Shown: positions 1 to 6,806 of the stretch, piece by piece
Layout of the letters: the number at the start of each line of letters is the position of its first letter
Position numbering within the stretch: the first letter of the stretch is position 1
Assembly: GCA_029982105.1 (NCBI GenBank)
Contig: JARRCQ010000003.1
Coordinates: 1 to 18,598, forward strand
Source: Candidatus Atribacteria bacterium
GTDB taxonomy: Bacteria; Atribacterota; Atribacteria; Atribacterales; Caldatribacteriaceae
Direction: 5' to 3'
DNA length: 18,598 nucleotides
Position numbers and translations under genes: made by a program
Notes under the pieces: model-generated
The model's database searches: none
The model's input: the letters and a program-made list of their open reading frames with translations, nothing else
Told to the model about the DNA's origin: nothing

Positions 1-269
1 AACAAAAGATTGAAGGTATTAAGTTTTTGCTTTTGGAAAAAATTGACCCTACTACCATGCAAGGTCAAAAAGATTATGTAGTGGCTATGGATAGTGTTGG
101 TGCTGGTGAAGGTGAAGTGGTTTTTTTTGTTGCGGGAAGTAGCTCACGAATGACGGCTGTTACTGAAGGAAAACCCAGCGATGCAACTATTGTTGCTATT
201 GTCGATTCTATCGAGATAGGTGGTAATTTGGTTTACCAGAAAGACCGGGTTGGCGAGGTCGATTTATAG
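1..269 (+). CDS. EutN/CcmL-family BMC vertex (pentamer) protein, 5'-truncated by window edge
   Basis: The reading frame is open from base 3 and has no start codon in the window, so the first roughly 15 residues of a ~95-residue protein lie to the left. The visible part begins QKIEGIKFLLLEKIDP, matching the 'G-x-K-LLLV-x-P' strand that follows the first beta strand of EutN/CcmL proteins. It continues with the family's 'D-x-V-G-A-G-x-G-E-x-V' turn, the 'GSSSR' pore segment and the 'ATIVAIVD' strand. These proteins form pentamers that cap the vertices of the polyhedral BMC shell. The TTG at 27 is an internal Leu codon, not the start. The gene sits 30 bases before a second pentamer gene, and the two resemble each other more than they resemble the pair at 4051-4612. 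Confidence 0.85.
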   Translation, partial: QKIEGIKFLLLEKIDPTTMQGQKDYVVAMDSVGAGEGEVVFFVAGSSSRMTAVTEGKPSDATIVAIVDSIEIGGNLVYQKDRVGEVDL

Positions 270-299
270 GAAGCTACGCAACAGTGGAGAGAGGAAAAA

Positions 300-587
300 A
301 TGATTTTTGGTAAAGTTATGGGAACTGTAGTAAGTACTCAAAAAGACGATGGAGTGCAAGGAAAGAGGTATCTTATAGTTCAGTCCTGTCAGCCAAATGG
401 CAATCTCTTGAATGAATTTCATGTTGCTATCGATCTGGTCGGTTCTGGATATGGTGAGATGGTTCTTTTGTCGCAGGGGAGTTCGGCTCGCCAAACTCAG
501 GATACTTATCAAAAAGCGGTTGACTGTATCATTGTCGGAATAGTTGATCTGGTTGAAGAGAAGGATCATTTGGTTTATCAAAAATGA
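300..587 (+). CDS. EutN/CcmL-family BMC vertex (pentamer) protein
   Basis: This 95-residue protein has the usual length for the EutN/CcmL/PduN family. It begins MIFGKVMGTVVSTQK, the typical first beta strand, then shows GKRYLIVQ, a 'D-L-V-G-S-G-Y-G-E' turn, the 'GSSAR' pore loop and 'IIVGIVD' near the C-terminus. It would close the fivefold vertices of the shell. The ATG at 300 has a purine-rich ribosome-binding region (ggagagagg) just upstream. It is the second of a tandem pair and is followed within about 25 bases by the PduS-like gene, so co-transcription is expected. The residue that would line the fivefold pore cannot be fixed without a structure. Confidence 0.9.
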   Translation: MIFGKVMGTVVSTQKDDGVQGKRYLIVQSCQPNGNLLNEFHVAIDLVGSGYGEMVLLSQGSSARQTQDTYQKAVDCIIVGIVDLVEEKDHLVYQK

Positions 588-611
588 CCATTAGGGTTGG
601 AGGGTGTCTCT

Positions 612-1937
612 TTGGAAATAATTGAAAATATTAGAGAAGCAGGTGTAGTTGGTGCTGGAGGGGCAGGTTTTCCAACCCACGCTAAAATTAGAAAAGCGTT
701 AGAAATAGCGATTGCTAACGGAGCCGAGTGTGAACCACTTTTGTTCAATGATAAATATATTCTTGCTGAGTATGGAGAAGAGGTAGTTTGGGGGTTAGAA
801 TTAATTTTAGAAGCAAGTGGAGCGCGAAGAGGGATAATTGCTATAAAAAAGAAGAATACCGATGTGGTATCCAGTATGGAGAAAATTATAGAAGGTCGTA
901 AAAACCTTTTTCTCGCTTTACTGGATGATTTTTACCCAGCTGGAGATGAGCTAATATTAGTGAGCTCGGTAACAGGAAAAGTCGTTCCTCAGGGTGGGTT
1001 ACCTTTGTCGGTAGGTTGTGTGGTAAATAACGTTGAAACTCTTAGGAATGTTTATCGAGCTTCCTTGGGGGAGCCGGTTATTCGGCGTACCTTAACTTGT
1101 ACCGGAGAGGTAAAAAATCCTTCTGTGGTAATTGCCCATATTGGGACATCCATTCAGGATGTAATTGATGCTTGCGGTGGTAGTACGGTTGATGATCCAG
1201 CGATAATTGTAGGTGGCCCTATGATGGGCAATATCGAGCGAGACCTAAATGCTCCTGTAACTAAGACAACGACTGGTATAATCGTTCTTCCCTCAGACCA
1301 TTTTCTGATTCAGAAAAAGAGCATGTCTATGCCCTGGATAATTAAGCAGAGTAAAGCTGCTTGCTGTCAATGTACTTATTGCACGGAGTTATGCCCTCGT
1401 TACCTTTTAGGACATGAGCTCTATCCTCATAAAATTATGAGGAGTATTAACTTTGGTTTGAGTGTGCCTCCTGAGGTGATTGAAAGCGTTTTTCTATGCA
1501 GCGAGTGTGGATTGTGTGAGGTATATGCCTGTCCTATGGAGCTTTCTCCTCGAATGGTGAATCATACCATTAAAAATAATTTGCTCGAATCCAACTATCG
1601 TCCTCAATTTGATAATAAGAAAGCAATAACTCGAGGGGATAATTTGCTGAATCGAAAAATACCGACCTCAAGAATCAAGAATAGATTACAGGTTGGAAAA
1701 TATGATCGAAAAGTATCGAGTATTGTCGAAACCAATCCTTCGAAAGTGGAAATTTTATTGAAACAGCATATTGGATTGCCAGCAGTGCCAGTTGTAGAAG
1801 TAGGGGATAAAGTCAAGGAGAAGGATTTGTTGGCTGATATCCCGGAAGGAAACCTGGGGGCAAGAGTGCACGCGAGTATTAAAGGTCGGGTTAGCTTTGT
1901 GGATCAAGAGAGAATTATTATAAAGAGAGAGAGCTAA
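612..1937 (+). CDS. pduS: PduS/RnfC-like flavo-iron-sulfur electron-transfer protein of the BMC
   Basis: About 441 residues. The N-terminus has GVVGAGGAGFPTHAKI, the glycine-rich loop of RnfC/NqrF-type flavin- and NADH-binding domains also found in PduS. A middle SLBB-like segment (RTLTCTGEV onwards) follows. Two 4Fe-4S motifs are visible: C251-x2-C254-x2-C257-x3-C261-P and C296-x2-C299-x2-C302-x4-C307-P. The C-terminus (VHASIKGRVSFVD...IIIKR) resembles the RnfC barrel-sandwich domain. PduS is known as a cobalamin reductase that binds the shell protein PduT. No B12-dependent diol dehydratase is visible here, so a general role moving electrons between NADH in the lumen and the outside is more likely (inference). 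I chose the TTG at 612 because GGAGGG lies seven bases upstream. An in-frame TTG at 597 has no such site. The PduT-like gene follows after seven bases. Confidence 0.88.
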   Translation: MEIIENIREAGVVGAGGAGFPTHAKIRKALEIAIANGAECEPLLFNDKYILAEYGEEVVWGLELILEASGARRGIIAIKKKNTDVVSSMEKIIEGRKNLFLALLDDFYPAGDELILVSSVTGKVVPQGGLPLSVGCVVNNVETLRNVYRASLGEPVIRRTLTCTGEVKNPSVVIAHIGTSIQDVIDACGGSTVDDPAIIVGGPMMGNIERDLNAPVTKTTTGIIVLPSDHFLIQKKSMSMPWIIKQSKAACCQCTYCTELCPRYLLGHELYPHKIMRSINFGLSVPPEVIESVFLCSECGLCEVYACPMELSPRMVNHTIKNNLLESNYRPQFDNKKAITRGDNLLNRKIPTSRIKNRLQVGKYDRKVSSIVETNPSKVEILLKQHIGLPAVPVVEVGDKVKEKDLLADIPEGNLGARVHASIKGRVSFVDQERIIIKRES

Positions 1938-1944
1938 AAATATT

Positions 1945-2499
1945 ATGGAGATTATTACCCTGGCGGCATTAGAATTAAATAGCATTGCTGTTGGCTTACA
2001 AGCATTGGATGGAATGGTAAAAGCTGGACCTGTCCAGATTGTTGATGCTAAAACTGTATGTCCGGGAAAATTTGTGATTCTCATTACCGGGGAAGTGGCA
2101 GCGGTGGATGCAGCCCTCTCTAAAGGCAAGGAGATCGGTGAAGGATGCGTTGTGGATGAATTATTCATACCGAATTTACATCCTCAAATCATACCTGCTA
2201 TTATTGGAACCGTCGAATGTGAAATATGGGATGCAATTGCCATGGTGGAATCTTTTTCGGTTACAGCTAGTATCAGTGCCGCTGATATTGCTGCTAAAAC
2301 TGCTGATATTTTAATTAACGAGATTCGTTTGGCTGCAGGTATGGGTGGAAAGTCATACCTAAAGATGGTGGGCAATATTTATGAAGTTGAAGCTGCAACC
2401 CATGCTGCAGTTGAGGTAATTAAGAACAAAGGGTTATTGTGTAAGGAAATTATTATACCTAATCCTCATCCAGATATTAAAAATTACTTTGTTCTATAG
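1945..2499 (+). CDS. pduT: PduT-like tandem-domain BMC shell protein (BMC-T)
   Basis: 184 residues, the expected size for two fused BMC domains. Domain 1 (about residues 1-90) starts EIITLAALELNSIAVGLQALDGMVKAGPVQIV, and domain 2 (about 95-184) contains YLKMVGNIYEVEAATHAAVE. BMC-T proteins form pseudohexameric trimers in shell facets. In PduT, one Cys per monomer at the central pore holds an Fe-S cluster, and the equivalent here is Cys39 in KTVCPGKF. Immediate adjacency to the PduS-like gene supports a redox pair that passes electrons through the shell. No single-domain BMC-H hexamer gene lies in the window, so the main facet proteins must be encoded upstream or elsewhere. Confidence 0.92.
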   Translation: MEIITLAALELNSIAVGLQALDGMVKAGPVQIVDAKTVCPGKFVILITGEVAAVDAALSKGKEIGEGCVVDELFIPNLHPQIIPAIIGTVECEIWDAIAMVESFSVTASISAADIAAKTADILINEIRLAAGMGGKSYLKMVGNIYEVEAATHAAVEVIKNKGLLCKEIIIPNPHPDIKNYFVL

Positions 2500-2533
2500 A
2501 GAGTTTGCAATGCAGGGAGGGTTGAAACTTAAG

Positions 2534-2602
2534 ATGTGGGGGAAACGTTTTGTTAGACTTGAAGATTGTGGATGGTTATTAATATGGAAATTATGGGAAT
2601 AA
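2534..2602 (+). other. possible 22-residue small ORF overlapping the aldehyde dehydrogenase start
   Basis: ATG at 2534 opens a 22-codon frame (MWGKRFVRLEDC... ending in LWE, TAA at 2600). A good Shine-Dalgarno sequence GGGAGGG (2516-2522) lies 11 bases upstream. It overlaps the start region of the downstream dehydrogenase in another frame. The peptide is Trp-rich and I recognise no family. It may be a leader peptide coupling translation, a decayed remnant, or chance. The strong site here contrasts with the weak one directly before the dehydrogenase. Confidence 0.2.
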
Positions 2603-4029
2603 GCGAGAGAGAAGTAAGATTAATTGTTGAAAAAATAGTAAATCAGCTGGGAACTAAAAGTGATATTGGTTTGCCTGAAGCGGATAAAATTGATGGAGGA
2701 GAATCATCTGGGTTATTTACTAATATCGAATCGGCTATTGATGCTGCTGAAAAAGCTTATTTCGAGCTCCACAAACTCAGTCTTGAGCATCGCAAAGAAA
2801 TGATCCGTCAAATCCGCAAGACGGTAATGTCTAATCTGGAATTTCTTTCCAGAATGGCAGTTGAAGAAACGACCTGTGGTCGGGTAGAAGATAAAATTGA
2901 AAAACATAGGTTGGCTGCTCTCAAAACACCTGGTGTAGAGGATTTGGAGCCAACTGCCTATACTGATGACCATGGTATGACCCTGGTTGAAAGAGCGCCT
3001 TATGGGGTAATTGGGGCAATCATTCCCTCTACCAATCCTACCACTACAGTGGTTAATAATACTATTAGTATGATTGCTGGCGGAAATACGGTGGTCTTCC
3101 ATCCCCATCCCCAGGCTAAGAAAAGTTCCTGTATGGCAGTGTCACTCCTTAATCAAGCGATTGTGAAAGCTGGAGGACCGAATAATGTTATTTGTGCTAT
3201 GAAAGAGCCTACCATAGAAACTGCTCAGTTGATGATGAAACACCCTAAGGTTAAGCTTTTAGTGGTAACTGGTGGCCCGGGAGTAGTAAAAGTGGCTATG
3301 AATAGTGGGAAAAAAGTTATCGCTGCGGGTCCGGGTAATCCTCCTTGTGTAGTGGATGAAACTGCGGATATCGTTAAAGCAGGAAAAGACATCGTTAAGG
3401 GAGCAAGTTTTGACAACAATATTATCTGTATCTGTGAGAAAGAGGTTCTGGCTGTATCAAGTATTGCTGATAAACTGAAAGAGGAAATGAAAAAGAACGG
3501 AGCTTATGAACTCGATAGCAATCAAGTAAATAAACTAACTGAGCTGATAATTGAGGTGCCAGGAGGTCCGGGTAAAGAAGGTGCGCCTAATAAAAAGTTT
3601 GTAGGTAAAAATGCCAGCCTAATTGCTAAGGAAATCGGTTTGAATATCTCTGATAATGTTAGATTGCTGTTATGTGAAGTTGGACCAGACCATCCGCTGG
3701 TGTGGACGGAGCAACTTATGCCGGTTATGCCCTTAGTTAGGTTTTCTAATGTAGAAGAGGCAATCGATTTTGCTGTGCAATGTGAACATGGCTTTCGCCA
3801 TACTGCTATTATGCATTCTAAGGATGTTGGTCATCTTACCCAGATGGCCAAACTTATGAATTGTTCCATCTTTGTTAAAAATGGACCCAGCTATTGTGGA
3901 TTGGGATATGGAGGAGCTGGTTTTGCATCCTTTACTATTGCCAGCCCGACCGGCGAGGGTTTAACTAGAGCGAGAACATTTACTCGGGAGCGACGTTGTA
4001 TTTTAGTTGATTATTTCAGGATTGTTTAA
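2584..4029 (+). CDS. pduP: CoA-acylating aldehyde dehydrogenase (PduP/EutE-like), BMC cargo
   Basis: Oxidises a short aldehyde with NAD+ and CoA to acyl-CoA inside the BMC; acetaldehyde is likely, given DeoC in the operon. From the ATG at 2584 it has 481 residues. The N-terminus ISEREVRLIVEKIVNQLG is an amphipathic helix of the encapsulation-peptide type, joined by a Gly/Asp/Ser-rich linker to the catalytic domain from about residue 40. Family motifs include GVIGAIIPSTNPTTT, the VTGGPGVV nucleotide region and KVIAAGPGNPPCVVDE. The catalytic Cys282 lies in GASFDNNIICICEKE. The N-terminal start is uncertain: in-frame TTG 2566, ATG 2572, ATG 2584 and ATG 2593 all precede the helix. I prefer 2584 for the GGATGG eight bases upstream. 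It lies between the shell/redox genes and the second pentamer pair. Confidence 0.93.
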   Translation: MEIMGISEREVRLIVEKIVNQLGTKSDIGLPEADKIDGGESSGLFTNIESAIDAAEKAYFELHKLSLEHRKEMIRQIRKTVMSNLEFLSRMAVEETTCGRVEDKIEKHRLAALKTPGVEDLEPTAYTDDHGMTLVERAPYGVIGAIIPSTNPTTTVVNNTISMIAGGNTVVFHPHPQAKKSSCMAVSLLNQAIVKAGGPNNVICAMKEPTIETAQLMMKHPKVKLLVVTGGPGVVKVAMNSGKKVIAAGPGNPPCVVDETADIVKAGKDIVKGASFDNNIICICEKEVLAVSSIADKLKEEMKKNGAYELDSNQVNKLTELIIEVPGGPGKEGAPNKKFVGKNASLIAKEIGLNISDNVRLLLCEVGPDHPLVWTEQLMPVMPLVRFSNVEEAIDFAVQCEHGFRHTAIMHSKDVGHLTQMAKLMNCSIFVKNGPSYCGLGYGGAGFASFTIASPTGEGLTRARTFTRERRCILVDYFRIV

Positions 4030-4050
4030 ATGTAAGGAGCAAGTTAAAGG

Positions 4051-4335
4051 ATGAAATTGGGAAAAGTTATTGGGACAGTAGTTTGTAATCAAAAGGTAGA
4101 TTCATTTACTGGAGTTAAGTTGTTATTAATTCAGCCTTTGGATGAGAACCTGAAGGAGGATGGAAATCCAGTTGTAGCTTGTGATACGGTTCAGGCTGGA
4201 TTAAATGATATCGTTTTTTACGAAGGAGGTAGAGAAGCAGCTTTAGGGCTGGCTAATTGGTTTAATCCTTCTGATTTGACGGTTATGGGGATTGTCGATG
4301 ATTTGTATGTGGAGAAAATAGATGATTTTAGCTAA
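4051..4335 (+). CDS. EutN/CcmL-family BMC vertex (pentamer) protein
   Basis: 94 residues starting MKLGKVIGTVVCNQK, then GVKLLLIQPLD, a D-T-V-Q-A-G turn and LTVMGIVDD. All are standard EutN/CcmL landmarks. It lacks the 'GSSAR' segment of the other three copies and has GGREAALGL in its place, so the fivefold pore lining or partner preference may differ (inference). An AAGGAGC site lies upstream of the ATG. The last 14 bases overlap the next pentamer gene, suggesting translational coupling and perhaps joint assembly. Confidence 0.9.
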   Translation: MKLGKVIGTVVCNQKVDSFTGVKLLLIQPLDENLKEDGNPVVACDTVQAGLNDIVFYEGGREAALGLANWFNPSDLTVMGIVDDLYVEKIDDFS

Positions 4336-4612
4336 GGTAATTGGCCATGTAATTTCAACCATAAAGTTGAGCGCCTTTAAAGGTTTTAAACTATTACTTG
4401 TTCAACCAGTTGATGCTGATGGAAAGCCAAAAGGTAAGGTTTTGTTAGTACTTGATACTGTTCAGGCTGGTATTGGTGATATAGTTTTGGTCATGGATGA
4501 AGGTAACTCAGCCCGTGCTATTGTTGGAGATTCTTTTGCGCCTATTCGTTCATTAATTGTGGGAATTGTTGATGAGGTTAGATTAACGGGGGAAAAGAAA
4601 GATGAAGCATGA
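4322..4612 (+). CDS. EutN/CcmL-family BMC vertex (pentamer) protein
   Basis: 96 residues beginning MILAKVIGHVISTIK, followed by GFKLLLVQPVDADGKPKG, D-T-V-Q-A-G-I-G-D, the EGNSAR pore segment and LIVGIVDEV. The ATG lies within the last 14 bases of the preceding pentamer gene, and its own end overlaps the start of the rpiB-like gene by 11 bases. Translation of the three genes is therefore probably coupled. It is the fourth vertex-protein gene in this locus. Confidence 0.9.
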   Translation: MILAKVIGHVISTIKLSAFKGFKLLLVQPVDADGKPKGKVLLVLDTVQAGIGDIVLVMDEGNSARAIVGDSFAPIRSLIVGIVDEVRLTGEKKDEA

Positions 4613-5162
4613 AGATTCTCAAGGCTCAATACGGATTATTGATAATGTGGTGAGCGGATTATATTCATCAACCACTTTAAACCAGACGACAAATCCTCAA
4701 ACCAATGATAAAGTTCTAAGAGTTGCTATAGGGTCTGACCATGGAGGATATGAAGCCAAGGAAAAGTTGAAGGTTTTCTTGCAAGAATTAGGATACCGAG
4801 TAACCGATGTTGGTACCTATGATACTAATAGTGTTGATTATCCTGATTTTGCTTTGAAAGTAGCTTTGAAAGTTAAGTCTGGTGATTGTGAAAGGGGAAT
4901 TATGGTTGATGGAGCAGGTATAGGTTCTTCCATGGTGTGTAATAAAGTCAGGGGAATACGGGCAGCACTTTGTTATGATCTCAAAACTGCGGTAAATAGC
5001 AGGGAACATAACAATGCTAATGTTCTTACTCTTGGTGGTCCATTACATCCGATTGAAGAATTATATGAAATAGTTAAAGTTTGGTTAGAGACAAAGTTTG
5101 CTGGTGGAAGGCATTGGAAACGGATCAACAAAATGATGGATATTGAAAAAAGATATTTATAA
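4602..5162 (+). CDS. rpiB: RpiB/LacA/LacB-family sugar-phosphate isomerase with N-terminal extension
   Basis: 186 residues, against about 145-150 for ordinary RpiB. Residues 1-38 are an extra N-terminal segment (contains IRIIDNVVSGLYSS, a possible though weak cargo helix) before the domain starts at VLRVAIGSDHGGYEAKE. Asp46 and His47 in GSDHGG and His136 in REHNNANVLTLGG match RpiB active-site residues. The position of the usual catalytic Cys (CGTGIG in RpiB) is Asp103 in VDGAGIGSS. The base for enediol chemistry must therefore differ, and the substrate may not be ribose 5-phosphate. The likely role is preparing the sugar phosphate cleaved by the adjacent DeoC. It overlaps the upstream pentamer gene by 11 bases. 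Confidence 0.85.
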   Translation: MKHEDSQGSIRIIDNVVSGLYSSTTLNQTTNPQTNDKVLRVAIGSDHGGYEAKEKLKVFLQELGYRVTDVGTYDTNSVDYPDFALKVALKVKSGDCERGIMVDGAGIGSSMVCNKVRGIRAALCYDLKTAVNSREHNNANVLTLGGPLHPIEELYEIVKVWLETKFAGGRHWKRINKMMDIEKRYL

Positions 5163-5187
5163 AATTAAAAATTGTTAGGAGCCTATT

Positions 5188-5994
5188 ATGGATCAAGAAA
5201 AACTTATTGATAAAATTACTCAAGAAGTAATGAATAGACTGAGTGGGATGGGATATAGTGAAAGTGGGTCTACCACTGTGAGTCAGAGAGCTAGAAATGT
5301 GGTTACTCAGCAGGAGTATGAAGGTTGTGAATGTGTTACCCCGGCGGGTTTAGCATCGTATATCGACCACACCTTGTTGAAGCCTGATGCTACCCAAACT
5401 CAGATTGACCAGCTCTGTCAGGAAGCTATCCAATATTCTTTTTGTTCAGTTTGTGTGCAACCTTTTTGGGTGAGCTATTGTGCAAGAAAATTGAGAGGGA
5501 CTAAAGTTAAAGTATGTACAGTTGTGGGATTTCCACATGGGGCTAACGTTCCGTCTACGAAAGCATTTGAAACTCGGCAAGCTATTGAAGATGGTGCTCA
5601 GGAAATCGATATGGTCATCAATGTCGGTGCGCTTAAATCAGGTAATCTTAGAGTAGTGGAAGAGGACTTGCGAGCTGTTAAGAGAGCTTGTCGCTCTACA
5701 ACAATTACTAAAGCGATTATCGAAGCTTTTCTTTTAACCGATGATGAAAAAATTACGATCTGTCAGTTGGTGAAAAAGGTTGGATACGACTTTGTAAAGA
5801 CTTCGACCGGTTTTGCCGGTGGGGGAGCTACTGTACATGATGTGGCTTTGATGAGAAGAGTAGTTGGCCCTAAGATGGGAATAAAAGCTGCAGGAGGCAT
5901 TCGTAGTTTTGAAGATGCAAAGGCTATGGTGTTAGCTGGCGCTACGAGACTTGGAACTAGTGCTAGTATAAAAATTGTAAGTGGACAAAGTTAA
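5188..5994 (+). CDS. deoC: deoxyribose-phosphate aldolase with BMC encapsulation peptide
   Basis: Class I aldolase cleaving 2-deoxyribose 5-phosphate to acetaldehyde and glyceraldehyde 3-phosphate. It has 268 residues, about 45-50 more than free DeoC. Residues 1-22 (helix [15 protein letters not shown]) form an amphipathic encapsulation-type helix, followed by a Ser/Thr-rich linker to about residue 50. The TIM barrel begins [15 protein letters not shown]. Visible catalytic residues are the Schiff-base Lys204 in FVKTSTGF, Lys233 in IKAAGGI and Asp141 in [16 protein letters not shown] lies six bases before the ATG. It follows rpiB and precedes PduL, making it the likely signature enzyme that generates aldehyde inside the compartment. 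Confidence 0.94.
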   Translation: MDQEKLIDKITQEVMNRLSGMGYSESGSTTVSQRARNVVTQQEYEGCECVTPAGLASYIDHTLLKPDATQTQIDQLCQEAIQYSFCSVCVQPFWVSYCARKLRGTKVKVCTVVGFPHGANVPSTKAFETRQAIEDGAQEIDMVINVGALKSGNLRVVEEDLRAVKRACRSTTITKAIIEAFLLTDDEKITICQLVKKVGYDFVKTSTGFAGGGATVHDVALMRRVVGPKMGIKAAGGIRSFEDAKAMVLAGATRLGTSASIKIVSGQS

Positions 5995-6009
5995 AAATGG
6001 GATAGGGTT

Positions 6010-6684
6010 ATGGATGAAAGCGGGCTTATAAGTAGCCAAACTTTATCGGAAATTATAAGCGAGGTGGTTGGTAAATATGTTGTTGAGAGTGAGTTTGTTC
6101 TCGAGGGGGAATATTCTATACCAGTTGAAATTTCTCGTCGGCATATTCATCTGACCCGAGCCGCTTTGGATATTTTATACGGGAAAAATTACCAGTTGAC
6201 TAAAGTTCGAGATATATCGCAACCTGGAGAGTTCGCCAGTGAGGAAAAAGTAATTATAATTAGCCCTAAGATGAAAATTATTGAAGGAGTACGTATTGTG
6301 GGACCCTTGAGAGAATATACCCAAGTAGAGTTAGCAATGACTGATGCCTTTCTTTTGGGTTTAGATTCTATTCCTACTCGTTTATCAGGAGACATAGCTG
6401 GTTCCCAACCAATTACTCTAGTTGGGCCAAAAGGCTCTCTAACTCTTACTGAAGGAGCTATACGTGCTGCCCGACATGTTCATATGACCCCTCAGGATGC
6501 AGAAAAGTATAAAGTTAAGAATGGTGATCGAGTAAAGGTGGAAACTGAAGGAAAAAACGGGGTAATATTCAAAGATGTTATTGTTAGAGTTTCTGATAAA
6601 TCTAAGTTAGCTTTTCATATTGACACTGATGAGGCTAACGCAGCTAATATTAAGGGGCCAGTCTTCTCTAGAATTTTGTATTAA
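6010..6684 (+). CDS. pduL: PduL-type phosphate acyltransferase (phosphotransacylase), BMC cargo
   Basis: Converts acyl-CoA and phosphate to acyl phosphate, recycling CoA within the compartment and allowing ATP formation by a kinase. It has 224 residues. The first ~26 (ISSQTLSEIISEVVGKYV) are an N-terminal helix like the encapsulation peptide of PduL. The PTAC domain then shows the metal-binding histidines of the family: His45 and His47 in RRHIHLT, His156 and His158 in ARHVHMT, and His203 in FHIDTDEANAA. It is last in the BMC operon and starts 15 bases after deoC. No acetate kinase gene is in the window. Confidence 0.93.
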   Translation: MDESGLISSQTLSEIISEVVGKYVVESEFVLEGEYSIPVEISRRHIHLTRAALDILYGKNYQLTKVRDISQPGEFASEEKVIIISPKMKIIEGVRIVGPLREYTQVELAMTDAFLLGLDSIPTRLSGDIAGSQPITLVGPKGSLTLTEGAIRAARHVHMTPQDAEKYKVKNGDRVKVETEGKNGVIFKDVIVRVSDKSKLAFHIDTDEANAANIKGPVFSRILY

Positions 6685-6742
6685 TGGTCTTTGCAAGAAT
6701 AAGTGATATCCTAATAAATACACACGCGCAGTAAACGACGGA

Positions 6743-6771
6743 TTTCTTAAATGCGGTGATTATAGTATAAT
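6743..6771 (+). promoter_or_regulatory. candidate sigma-70 promoter of the deoR-family regulator
   Basis: A perfect -10 box TATAAT (6766-6771) lies 17 bases after a weak -35 match TTTCTT (6743-6748), 35 bases before the regulator's ATG. The gap 6685-6806 therefore probably separates the BMC operon from an independently transcribed regulator. I see no convincing terminator after pduL. Confidence 0.5.
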
Positions 6772-6806
6772 CTGATAACTAAGTGTGTTTTTTTATGGGA
6801 GATTAG

